From NCBI GenBank assembly GCA_945889545.1, contig CAMDCC010000080.1:1-10333 (forward strand): a DNA stretch of 10,333 nucleotides, in the 5' to 3' direction. How positions within the stretch are numbered: the stretch's first letter is position 1; every line of letters begins with the position of its first letter. The position numbers and the translations under genes were made by a program. The notes beneath the pieces were generated by a model. It searched no databases. It was not told the origin of the DNA and saw only the letters and a list, made by a program, of their open reading frames with translations. Below, piece after piece: positions 5,379-10,333 of the stretch. This stretch comes from Bifidobacterium breve. Lineage in GTDB: Bacteria; Actinomycetota; Acidimicrobiia; IMCC26256; PALSA-555.

Positions 5379-5952
5379 GTGGATGCAGAACAGCGGGGAG
5401 CGGTGCCCCACCGTGGAAATCTCCCTGCGCCCGCGACGGCACTCATTGGCCGGACTCGCGAGCTTGCCGAGGTCGTCGACCTCGTGCATGCCAACCGGCT
5501 CACGACCCTCACCGGCGTCGGCGGTGTCGGGAAGACGCGGCTGGCCCTCGAGGTGGCCGCAGCCGTTGCACCTGCCTTTCCCGATGGCGTGTGGTTCGTC
5601 GAGTTGGCGCAACGCAATGCTGACCTCGGAGCGATTCGACGACCTCGTGGCCACCGGAGCCGCGTTGGATCTCGCCGGAGCAGCCGACTACGCGCGGGAG
5701 CAGATCCAACTCGCACGTGGGCAACTGGCGGCGCGCGGCACCCGTCCGAGTGCTGCCGGCGGCCTCAGCCGTCGCCAGATCGAAGTGCTCCGCCTGGTTG
5801 CCGAAGGGTGCACGACCCGAGAGATCGGCGAGCGGCTCTACCTCTCAGCGAAGACTGCCGACCACCACATCCAGCACATCTACACGAAGATCGGCGTGTC
5901 GACTCGGCCGACCGCAGCGCTCTGGGCATCTGAGCACGGCATCCTCGACTGA
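5379..5952 (+). pseudogene. LuxR-family ATPase regulator collapsed by internal deletion and frameshift
   Basis: Frame one (GTG 5379 onward) reads NLPAPATALIGRTRELAEV, then the Walker A region LTGVGGVGKTRLALEVA, then DGVWFVELAQ. This is the classic opening of AfsR/LuxR-type STAND ATPase regulators. At about 5620-5635 the sense shifts by one base: the other frame reads ERFDDLVATGAALDLA, a linker, and a complete LuxR HTH (GLSRRQIEVLRLVAEG ... LSAKTADHHIQHIYTKIG) ending at TGA 5952. Intact relatives are several hundred residues longer, with the rest of the NTPase and a TPR-like sensor between these parts, so the central region is gone. In frame one the sense ends in an arginine-rich shadow at the junction. 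The HTH fragment has no visible ribosome binding site. It was probably a regulator of the divergent SnoaL-like gene. Confidence 0.8.
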
Positions 5953-5981
5953 TCTGGAGGGGCGACCGCGCACGGGACGGC

Positions 5982-6054
5982 GTCACTTGCCGCCGAGCCC
6001 GTCGGTCACCTTGACCTCCGCGCCCGTGCTGATCTGGACCGCGCGCTCGACTTC
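5982..6054 (+). pseudogene. Remnant of a mazF 3' end
   Basis: In frame this reads SLAAEPVGHLDLRARADLDRAL (first part SLAAEPVGHLDLR). It matches the C-terminus of the intact MazF downstream, SFDDQPVGHLDLRTRAALDRAL (6627-6699). An ungapped alignment at an offset of 645 bp shows about 57 of 73 bases identical. About half of the differences are at third codon positions. The rest of the toxin and any antitoxin are absent. The fragment starts about 30 bp after the LuxR remnant stop. It is either the tail of an older TA locus or of a partial duplication. Bases 6055-6134, up to the mazE operator, hold nothing else I recognise. Confidence 0.7.
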
Positions 6055-6134
6055 TGTCCGAGCGGCATCCGGGTGGCGCCTCAATTCGCCGGTCGACGGG
6101 GGATGGGCGCACCTTGTATGCGATTGAGGTGTGT

Positions 6135-6154
6135 TCATATGGCATACCATATGA
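6135..6154. promoter_or_regulatory. Palindromic operator of the mazEF-like operon
   Basis: Perfect 8-bp arms TCATATGG (6135-6142) and CCATATGA (6147-6154) flank CATA, ending 3 bp before the antitoxin ATG. It is AT-rich against a GC-rich background. RHH antitoxins bind such palindromes to autoregulate, so this is a likely operator that also overlaps the promoter. No Shine-Dalgarno site fits between it and the start, which suggests a very short leader or leaderless mRNA. Confidence 0.75.
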
Positions 6155-6157
6155 TCG

Positions 6158-6403
6158 ATGGGACGGAAAGAAGTGCTGGTGCAACTCGATGACGAACTGG
6201 TCGAACGCCTGGACCGGCTGGCCGATGAACAGGGCACGAATCGTTCGGAGCTCTTGCGGCGCGGTGCGGCCGCGGTGCTTGAGGCTTCGGAGATGGCGAG
6301 TGCCGATCGCGATCTCCAGGACTCCTACAGGCGGATTCCCCAAGATCCGGCCGTGGTGACCGCGGCGGCACGGATTGCCGCCAAGACCGCACCAGAGTGG
6401 TAG
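6158..6403 (+). CDS. Ribbon-helix-helix (MazE-type) antitoxin
   Basis: This 81-residue protein has a ribbon-helix-helix domain at about 3-43: strand EVLVQLDDE, helix ELVERLDRLADEQG, turn TNRS, helix ELLRRGAAAVLEA. The C-terminal tail (about 44-81) carries a short motif-rich region ending APEW, the part that in MazE-like antitoxins wraps the toxin. It is expected to bind DNA as a dimer at the palindrome at 6135-6154 and to neutralise the toxin encoded next. The two genes overlap (toxin GTG at 6397, antitoxin stop at 6401-6403), so translation is coupled. ATG 6158 is the only reasonable start because the ribbon begins at residue 4. It lacks a Shine-Dalgarno site. Confidence 0.88.
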   Translation: MGRKEVLVQLDDELVERLDRLADEQGTNRSELLRRGAAAVLEASEMASADRDLQDSYRRIPQDPAVVTAAARIAAKTAPEW

Positions 6404-6720
6404 CCCGCGGCGACATTGTGTGGGCCGATCTCGGCCCACCTGCTGGCCGGCGTCCGGTCTGCGTGCTCACCCGCGACGCCGCGATCGCGGTCCTGACCGC
6501 GTTTACCTGCGCGCCGATCACCCGAACGATCCGCGGCATCCACTCCGAGGTCAAAGTTGGACTAGCGGAAGGCCTCCCAGAAGCCAGCGTGATCACCTGC
6601 GACAACGTGATCACGATCCCAGCGGTGTCATTTGACGACCAGCCCGTCGGCCACCTCGACCTTCGGACCCGAGCTGCTCTGGACCGAGCGCTTCGCTACA
6701 CCTTGGACATCCAGTACTGA
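6397..6720 (+). CDS. mazF: MazF-type toxin (PemK/MazF endoribonuclease)
   Basis: This 107-residue toxin has near the standard family length. It opens with the RGDIVWADLGPP strand (4-15). The GRRPVCVLTRD segment (17-27) carries the conserved Arg, APITRTIRG (39-47) carries the conserved Thr, and GLPEASVITCDNVITIP (59-75) and PVGHLDLRTRAALDRAL (83-99) complete the SH3-like barrel and C-terminal helix. MazF toxins cleave mRNA and sometimes tRNA or rRNA at short sequences when the labile antitoxin is lost. The cleavage sequence cannot be predicted here. The GTG start overlaps the antitoxin stop. All key positions look intact, so it is probably active, unlike the homologous fragment at 5982-6054. 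Confidence 0.92.
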   Translation: MVARGDIVWADLGPPAGRRPVCVLTRDAAIAVLTAFTCAPITRTIRGIHSEVKVGLAEGLPEASVITCDNVITIPAVSFDDQPVGHLDLRTRAALDRALRYTLDIQY

Positions 6721-6754
6721 CAGCGTCGACGCCCGGATTGTCACACCTGTTTGG

Positions 6755-6760
6755 TACAAC
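6755..6760 (+). promoter_or_regulatory. Candidate -10 box for leaderless transcription of the DUF2786 gene
   Basis: TACAAC ends 6 nt before the ATG at 6767, which would put the transcript start at or next to the A of the start codon. No Shine-Dalgarno sequence precedes the ATG, consistent with a leaderless mRNA. No good -35 element is seen at the proper distance. Confidence 0.3.
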
Positions 6761-6766
6761 CAGCGC

Positions 6767-7483
6767 ATGAACAGCGCGGATCTCCCCGAAGGACTGCTCG
6801 ACACGGTACGTGCGCTCTTGGCCAAGGCCGAGTCGACTCGCTTCGAAGCCGAAGCCGAGGCGTTCACCGCAAAGGCGCAGGAGTTGATGGCGCGCCACCG
6901 GATCGAGCGTGCGATTCTCGACATGCGTTCGCCCGCCGGCGGCGACGATCCGCGGTCCCGTCGCGTCCTCGTCCCCGCTCCATACGCGGGAGCGAAGGCC
7001 GCGCTCCTGGCAAGCATCGCTCACGCGAACGGCTGCTCTGCCGTCTGGTCCGAGGATCTCGGCTTCACGACCGTCTTCGGATTCGGTTCCGAGCTCGACG
7101 CCGTCGACACGCTGTTTGCTTCGTTGCTCATCCAAGCGACGGCTGCCTTGGGTCGCCACGGTGCGAAGTTCGACTCGGTCGGGCGTCGCCGGACCAAGCG
7201 CTTCCGGCGGTCGTTCTTGCTGTCGTTCGCGGTCCGGATCGGAGAGCGCCTCGAGGCCACGGTCGCCGCCGCTGTGTCCGACGCTCGTGTCGAGGTCGGT
7301 ACGGACCTCGTACCGGCACTCGCCGACCGAGAGGCCCGAGCGCGCGCCGCGGCCGAAGCTGCGTTTCCCGAGACGCGTCGCTTCGCCCCTGTCGTCACCG
7401 ACGGCGATGGCTGGCATGCCGGCCGCGTGTTCGCCGACCTCGCCGACCTCTCCGTCGCTACACGTCGGTCCGTGACCCCGTAG
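6767..7483 (+). CDS. DUF2786 domain protein
   Basis: This 238-residue protein carries the DUF2786 signature at about 11-48: LLAKAESTRFEAEAEAFTAKAQ followed by ELMARHRI (shorter core AESTRFEAEAEAFTAKAQ at 21-38). The remainder (about 60-180) resembles the DUF7168-like region seen after DUF2786 in actinobacterial and phage proteins. It includes a central basic patch, GRRRTKRFRRSF (139-150), suggestive of nucleic-acid contact. The molecular function of the family is not established. The frame extends upstream into mazF, but ATG 6767 is chosen because the domain starts within ten residues and a -10-like box precedes it. The gene starts 46 bp after mazF on the same strand, so it may share transcription or be independent. 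The Ala/Arg-rich C-terminus is likely helical. Confidence 0.8.
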   Translation: MNSADLPEGLLDTVRALLAKAESTRFEAEAEAFTAKAQELMARHRIERAILDMRSPAGGDDPRSRRVLVPAPYAGAKAALLASIAHANGCSAVWSEDLGFTTVFGFGSELDAVDTLFASLLIQATAALGRHGAKFDSVGRRRTKRFRRSFLLSFAVRIGERLEATVAAAVSDARVEVGTDLVPALADREARARAAAEAAFPETRRFAPVVTDGDGWHAGRVFADLADLSVATRRSVTP

Positions 7484-7485
7484 CT

Positions 7486-7535
7486 CGCCCGAAGCCCCAC
7501 GACCAGCGGGTCGGTAGCGCGGCGCGCGGTCGGGC
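7486..7535. terminator. Possible bidirectional terminator between convergent genes
   Basis: Between the DUF2786 stop (7483) and the MaoC stop (7539), GCCCGA (7486-7491) pairs with TCGGGC (7530-7535). This encloses a second hairpin, CGACC (7500-7504) with GGTCG (7509-7513). The convergent context favours a shared terminator. The arms are short and GC-rich. Confidence 0.35.
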
Positions 7536-7538
7536 CTC

Positions 7539-7982
7539 TCAGCGAAGCGGCAAGGTGATCGTGGCGGTACCGCTCACGTGCTCGCCGAGATCGTTGAGCG
7601 CCTGGAGCTCCACTTCTACGATGCCCTCGTCGCCGTCGCGCTCCACGGCGGTCACCTTCCCCGTGTAGGTGATGTCGTGGTTCGGGAACGCGGGCACGCC
7701 AAGGCGAATCGCGAGGCGCTTCACCATCGCGTCCGGCCCGGCCCAGTCGGTGAGAAAGCGGCTGCAATACGCAGTGTCGGAGAGGATGTTCATGAACATG
7801 TTGGGGGCGCCCTGCTGGTTCGCGTAGGCGCGGTCGTGGTGCACCGGCATGAAGTCGCGCGATGCGATCGCGCCGGCGACGATGCGCGTCGGGCTCATGA
7901 TGAGCACCATCGGGGGAATCGCGTCACCGACCCGAACGGTGTGCCAATCGATCGTGGCGCGCGGAGCGGTCGGCTCGTTCAC
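7539..7982 (-). CDS. chsH1: MaoC-type hydratase, ChsH1-like subunit
   Basis: This 147-residue single hot-dog domain closely resembles ChsH1, a subunit of the mycobacterial heteromeric enoyl-CoA hydratase that acts on the shortened cholesterol side chain. Shared blocks include SRDFMPVHHDRAYA (41-54), FMNILSDTAYCSRFLTDWAGP (N-terminal part FMNILSDTAYC, 63-73) and RLGVPAFPNHDITYTGKV (92-109). The hydratase pair Asp43 and His48 is present. It begins with GTG 7982, whose GTGA overlaps the stop of the upstream partner, indicating coupling and probable 1:1 assembly. Unlike the mycobacterial locus, no thiolase, acyl-CoA dehydrogenase or other steroid gene is adjacent within the window, so the substrate may be another steroid or a branched or long acyl-CoA. 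The identification is from recalled similarity, not a search. Confidence 0.8.
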   Translation of the reverse strand: MNEPTAPRATIDWHTVRVGDAIPPMVLIMSPTRIVAGAIASRDFMPVHHDRAYANQQGAPNMFMNILSDTAYCSRFLTDWAGPDAMVKRLAIRLGVPAFPNHDITYTGKVTAVERDGDEGIVEVELQALNDLGEHVSGTATITLPLR

Positions 7983-8527
7983 GAGCTCTCGTCTCCCGCC
8001 CGGAACTTGAGGATGCGGAACAGCTGCCGGCCGACGACCTCATCGTCGACCGTGTAGGTCGTGATCCAGGTGACGAAGTGGCCAGCACCGAGACGCGTCT
8101 GCTTCTCATCCGATACGGACTCGAGCACCGTGGTGGCCGTCAGCATCTCACCGAGATGCAGATACCGCACGATCTCGAACTCCGAGTTCGACGCGAGGGT
8201 GCCGACGAAGCCGGCCTCGTCGAGCAGGTTGAGCACCGCGGCGCGGCTCACATCGGTCGGCGAGCCGCCGCGCTCCGCGATGCCCGTGATGAGCGGCGTC
8301 GCCATCGTCCAGGTCTGCAGCATCAGGGGTGGAGCGACGATCCCGCCGAATCGTGACTGCGCCGCCGCTTCGGCATCGGTGTAGACGGGGTTCCAGTCTT
8401 CGAACGCGGCCGCCCAGTGCCGGATCATCGGCTGGTTGATCGGGTCGGGTGCGATCGTTGGCCCCGTGTCGCTTATCGGCCGACCGACGAGCTCGGCGAG
8501 ACGCTCGACCAGGTCGGCGCCGCTCAT
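7979..8527 (-). CDS. MaoC-like (FAS1-type dehydratase) protein, ChsH2 N-terminal-domain-like
   Basis: This 182-residue hot-dog protein resembles the N-terminal MaoC-like domain of ChsH2, the partner of ChsH1. Diagnostic blocks are MIRHWAAAFEDWNPVYTD (34-51) and GGIVAPPLMLQTWTM (61-75). Where an active hydratase has Asp-x-Asn-Pro-x-His, this protein has DWNPVY with Tyr49, so the catalytic His is missing. The dimer would rely on the partner's active site. Mycobacterial ChsH2 also has a C-terminal DUF35 domain that is absent here, since the gene stops right after the hot-dog fold. ATG 8527 is preferred to the TTG one codon upstream. No Shine-Dalgarno site is seen, but a TACGGT box about 8 nt upstream could drive a short-leader transcript. 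It is first in a two-gene operon. Confidence 0.78.
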   Translation of the reverse strand: MSGADLVERLAELVGRPISDTGPTIAPDPINQPMIRHWAAAFEDWNPVYTDAEAAAQSRFGGIVAPPLMLQTWTMATPLITGIAERGGSPTDVSRAAVLNLLDEAGFVGTLASNSEFEIVRYLHLGEMLTATTVLESVSDEKQTRLGAGHFVTWITTYTVDDEVVGRQLFRILKFRAGDESS

Positions 8528-8647
8528 CAATCGGGACCGTACAGCACGCCGGTGCGCAATCCACGCCGTGCTCTGCTTGAGTGCGGCGCCGTCGCGAAGG
8601 CAGCGTGGCCTCTACAGTGCCGTTGATGATGGCGGGTCTCCACGGCA

Positions 8648-8666
8648 CCTTGGTCGCGCACCAAGG
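8648..8666. promoter_or_regulatory. Inverted repeat upstream of the membrane protein gene
   Basis: CCTTGGT (8648-8654) and ACCAAGG (8660-8666) are perfect 7-bp arms around CGCGC, 37 bp before the GTG start at 8704. It is a candidate operator or leader hairpin in the 176-bp divergent gap between the MaoC operon and the membrane protein gene. The remaining gap shows a TACAGT box (8612-8617) that could be a -10 element for the rightward genes, with no clear -35. Confidence 0.4.
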
Positions 8667-8703
8667 ATGACGGCGAGTCCATGAGGATTGAGGGGCGAGC
8701 GCG

Positions 8704-9147
8704 GTGACCAGTCCTTCTTCCGGGGGCAGTGAGCGCGGAGGCCTCTCCTCCATCGGCGGCTCGCTGGTCCGGGTCCTGCGGACCTACGCGGGCGTCTGGT
8801 ACCAGATGGTGCTGCCGCTCGGCGCGGTCTTCCTCGCATATGTCGCGGGCTTGATCTTCACCGTCGGGGTGATGAAGCCGCTCCTGAGCGCGCAGGCGAG
8901 CAGCCTGCGAACCAACGCGGGCGGGCTCACGCTCCTCATGATCGAAGTGCTCATACCCGTCCTCTTCTTGCTCTGCGTGGCTGGCTTGATCTGGAGCGGC
9001 GCCACGGTCCTGGTTGCGGATGGAGTCGCCGCCGGACGGGCAACTTCTCCGTGGCGTGCCACGTCGCGCTCCACTCGTCGCGTGCCATGCGCGAGAAGAC
9101 CCGCTTCGTCGCCAGCGCCAGCAACTGATGTCGTGTACGAGACATGA
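8704..9147 (+). CDS. Small two-helix membrane protein of unknown function, probably truncated or fused
   Basis: This 147-residue protein has a Ser/Gly-rich N-terminus, then transmembrane helices at about 33-57 (MVLPLGAVFLAYVAGLIF) and 74-99 (LLMIEVLIPVLFLLCVAGLI). I do not recognise a family. The GTG 8704 start has GAGGGG about 8 nt upstream. Codons are strongly G/C-ending until about residue 112. After that the tail (ATSPWRATSRSTRRVPCARR onward) is low-complexity and only about half of its codons end in G or C. The tail ends in an ATGA overlap with an ATG at 9144 that is in frame with the next gene. The original C-terminus may thus have been replaced when foreign or rearranged DNA was joined near 9035. 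The first 110 residues are likely expressed; the tail is suspect. Confidence 0.55.
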   Translation: MTSPSSGGSERGGLSSIGGSLVRVLRTYAGVWYQMVLPLGAVFLAYVAGLIFTVGVMKPLLSAQASSLRTNAGGLTLLMIEVLIPVLFLLCVAGLIWSGATVLVADGVAAGRATSPWRATSRSTRRVPCARRPASSPAPATDVVYET

Positions 9148-9161
9148 GTGGGCCGACAACC

Positions 9162-10199
9162 ATGCGCACGTGGCGCACGCACGAGTACGGCGAACCGCTC
9201 GAGGTCCTGAGCCTCGACACCGTGCCGGTCCCGGAGCCCGAAGCTGGTGAAGTGCGCGTGCGGGTGCAGGCCATTCCGCTCAACCTGAACGACCTCGAGC
9301 GCATCACGGGCGGCAACATGATGGTGCGGCCCGAGCTCCCGTATGCGCCAGGCATGGAGGTGTTGGGCGTCGTCGACGCGTGCGGAGCCGGCGCCGAGTC
9401 GTGGCAGGGCACGCGCGTCGTGGCGATGCCCAAGCAGGCGTTCGGTGGGTACGCGGAGCTCGCGATCTGCCCGGCGATCTCGGTGTTCTCGATGCCCGAG
9501 TCGATCCCACTTCCCGGCGCCGCCGCGATCTACTTCCCGTTCCATCTTGCGTGGTTGGGCCTCTTCGACCGGGCCGACCTCCAGGCGGGGGAGACGGTGC
9601 TGATCCACGCCGCCGCCGGTGGAGCCGGGTCGGCCGCAGTGCAGCTCGCCGTCAACGCCGGGGCCCGAGTGTTCGCGACCGCCGGAACCGACGAGAAGGT
9701 CGCGCTGTGCCGCGAGCTCGGCGCCCATGTTTCGATCAACTACACCGACGCCGACTTTGCCGAGGTCGTGATGGCCGAGACGCAGAACCGTGGCGTCGAC
9801 GTGGTCTTCGACACCGTGGGCGACGCGGTGATGGAGCAGTCGATGCAGTGCACCGCATACAACGGCCGCTACCTCATGATGGGCTTTGCCTCGGACAAGA
9901 CAAAGGCCGACGAGCCGTTCATCGTCCCGCGTCGGGTGGCGGCGGGGAACCTCAAGCTGTGCGGCGTGCTGCTCGCCTACGCCGCGCCCGAGATGGCGAG
10001 CATCGTGAAGCAGGCGATGGGCTTCAACTTCCTCTCCCGGGATCTGGGGGAGCACATCACCGAGTCGGTCATCGACTTGATCCTGGCCGGCAAGGTCCGA
10101 CCGGTGGTCGGCTCGGTCGTCGACTTCGAGGAGATCCCGGCCGCGATCGACGCCATGGCCCGCCGCGAGACCACGGGTCGCACCATCGCCACGGTGTAG
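9162..10199 (+). CDS. Quinone oxidoreductase-like protein (zinc-independent MDR superfamily)
   Basis: This is a full-length medium-chain dehydrogenase/reductase of 345 residues. It begins with the typical opening MRTWRTHEYGEPLEVLSL and the GroES-like fold (about 1-115). The Rossmann region has the nucleotide-binding motif AAAGGAGSAAVQLA (150-163), then ATAGTDEKVALCRELGAHV and the INY segment (192-194). GVDVVFDTVGD (211-221) and the C-terminal RTIATV ending are family-typical. The zinc-binding residues of alcohol dehydrogenases are absent, so an NAD(P)H-dependent quinone or enone reductase is likely. An upstream in-frame ATG at 9144 overlaps the previous stop as ATGA. I prefer 9162 because GAGTGGG lies about 8 nt before it and the family opens there. 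The substrate is unknown. An AGCCGC/GCGGCT hairpin follows at 10208-10229. Confidence 0.88.
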   Translation: MRTWRTHEYGEPLEVLSLDTVPVPEPEAGEVRVRVQAIPLNLNDLERITGGNMMVRPELPYAPGMEVLGVVDACGAGAESWQGTRVVAMPKQAFGGYAELAICPAISVFSMPESIPLPGAAAIYFPFHLAWLGLFDRADLQAGETVLIHAAAGGAGSAAVQLAVNAGARVFATAGTDEKVALCRELGAHVSINYTDADFAEVVMAETQNRGVDVVFDTVGDAVMEQSMQCTAYNGRYLMMGFASDKTKADEPFIVPRRVAAGNLKLCGVLLAYAAPEMASIVKQAMGFNFLSRDLGEHITESVIDLILAGKVRPVVGSVVDFEEIPAAIDAMARRETTGRTIATV

Positions 10200-10207
10200 G
10201 GGCGCGA

Positions 10208-10229
10208 AGCCGCGGCCTCGTCGGCGGCT
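10208..10229 (+). terminator. Weak hairpin after the MDR gene
   Basis: AGCCGC (10208-10213) and GCGGCT (10224-10229) pair perfectly around a 10-nt loop, 9 bp after the MDR stop codon and just before the transposase stop codon on the other strand. No T-run follows. It may terminate both convergent genes, but the stem is short. Confidence 0.3.
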
Positions 10230-10232
10230 GTG

Positions 10233-10333
10233 CTAGTGGTCCGTCGCGGATTTGGTCTGGTGGGTGAGGGCGGCGCGTCCTCGTCGGACTTTGGTGATGA
10301 TCTTCTTTGCGGGTGTGTGCCAGACGAACGGGC
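10233..10333 (-). CDS. IS630-type transposase, C-terminus (runs off the right edge)
   Basis: The minus strand from the edge encodes 32 residues ending at TAG 10233-10235: PFVWHTPAKKIITKVRRGRA followed by ALTHQTKSATDH. The PFVW-x-T-A-x-x-I pattern and the KVRRGRAAL helix followed by a short tail are typical of IS630/Tc1-mariner-like DDE transposase ends, where a preceding region carries the catalytic residues. Those are outside the window, so intactness cannot be judged. The IS terminal inverted repeat probably lies around 10225-10255, beside a TA at 10234-10235 that could be the target dinucleotide. I could not confirm this without the other end. Confidence 0.75.
   Translation of the reverse strand, partial: PFVWHTPAKKIITKVRRGRAALTHQTKSATDH

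Noticed and set aside
5383..5952. Functional two-gene reading of the LuxR region (P-loop protein plus separate HTH protein)
   Set aside because: The P-loop frame continues as an arginine-rich shadow after the junction and the HTH frame has no start signal, so decay is the simpler reading.
9035..9145. A minus-strand gene starting at ATG 9145
   Set aside because: It reads as coding-like for about 38 codons only and has no ribosome binding site. Kept as evidence of a rearrangement junction, not as a gene.
8784..10055. Long minus-strand reading frame (423 codons) opposite the membrane protein and MDR gene
   Set aside because: It is rich in His, Arg and Gly with no domain. The plus-strand MDR enzyme is complete with family motifs, so this is a GC-driven shadow.
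1..10333. CRISPR array, rRNA or tRNA genes
   Set aside because: No regularly spaced short repeats and no rRNA or complete tRNA patterns were seen on either strand.

Overview
The window is GC-rich DNA with strongly G/C-biased third codon positions, frequent GTG/TTG starts and several genes with no visible Shine-Dalgarno site. Together with a MaoC-type protein that closely resembles the mycobacterial steroid-degradation subunit ChsH1, this points to a high-GC Actinomycetota chromosome. An Acidimicrobiia-like or mycobacteria-related lineage is my inference and is not proven by the sequence. The region looks like an accessory island: small single-function genes, toxin-antitoxin-like modules, gene remnants, a dispersed repeat family, and a transposase running off the right edge.

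Left part (1-3600): a VOC-fold protein (287-712, +) is bracketed by two copies of a ~120-bp repeat. Next is a class II Fic AMP-transferase with a C-terminal winged helix (987-2243, -), whose start codon and ribosome binding site sit inside a perfect 12-bp inverted repeat. Beyond it lies a two-gene operon read leftward: an XRE-type HTH protein (3516 to 2905) overlapping a DUF6036-like nucleotidyltransferase (2912 to 2394), the arrangement of a nucleotidyltransferase toxin-antitoxin pair.

Middle part (3600-6060): three small leftward genes of alpha+beta barrel folds, namely an antibiotic-biosynthesis-monooxygenase-like protein, an SRPBCC/polyketide-cyclase-like protein and a SnoaL-like protein. 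Two are followed by strong hairpins. Divergent from the SnoaL gene is the wreck of a LuxR-family ATPase regulator: its P-loop start and its HTH end survive, joined out of frame with the middle missing. Just after it lies a 24-codon ghost of a mazF 3' end.

Right part (6060-10333): an intact mazEF-type module (ribbon-helix-helix antitoxin and MazF toxin) has a palindromic operator ending 3 bp before the antitoxin start. It is followed by a DUF2786 protein. Then come a leftward ChsH1/ChsH2-like MaoC hydratase pair, a small two-helix membrane protein with a non-native-looking tail, and a quinone-oxidoreductase-like MDR enzyme, both rightward. The last 100 bp encode the C-terminus of an IS630-type transposase on the minus strand.

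Functionally the window combines three growth-control modules (Fic, XRE/nucleotidyltransferase, MazEF) with stand-alone metabolic genes. I saw no rRNA, tRNA or CRISPR array, and no gene-free stretch longer than about 290 bp. The most distinctive signals are the repeat family at the module boundaries, the fic start-codon hairpin with its 20-bp-spaced half-sites, and the two decayed regulators/toxins next to the live mazEF.
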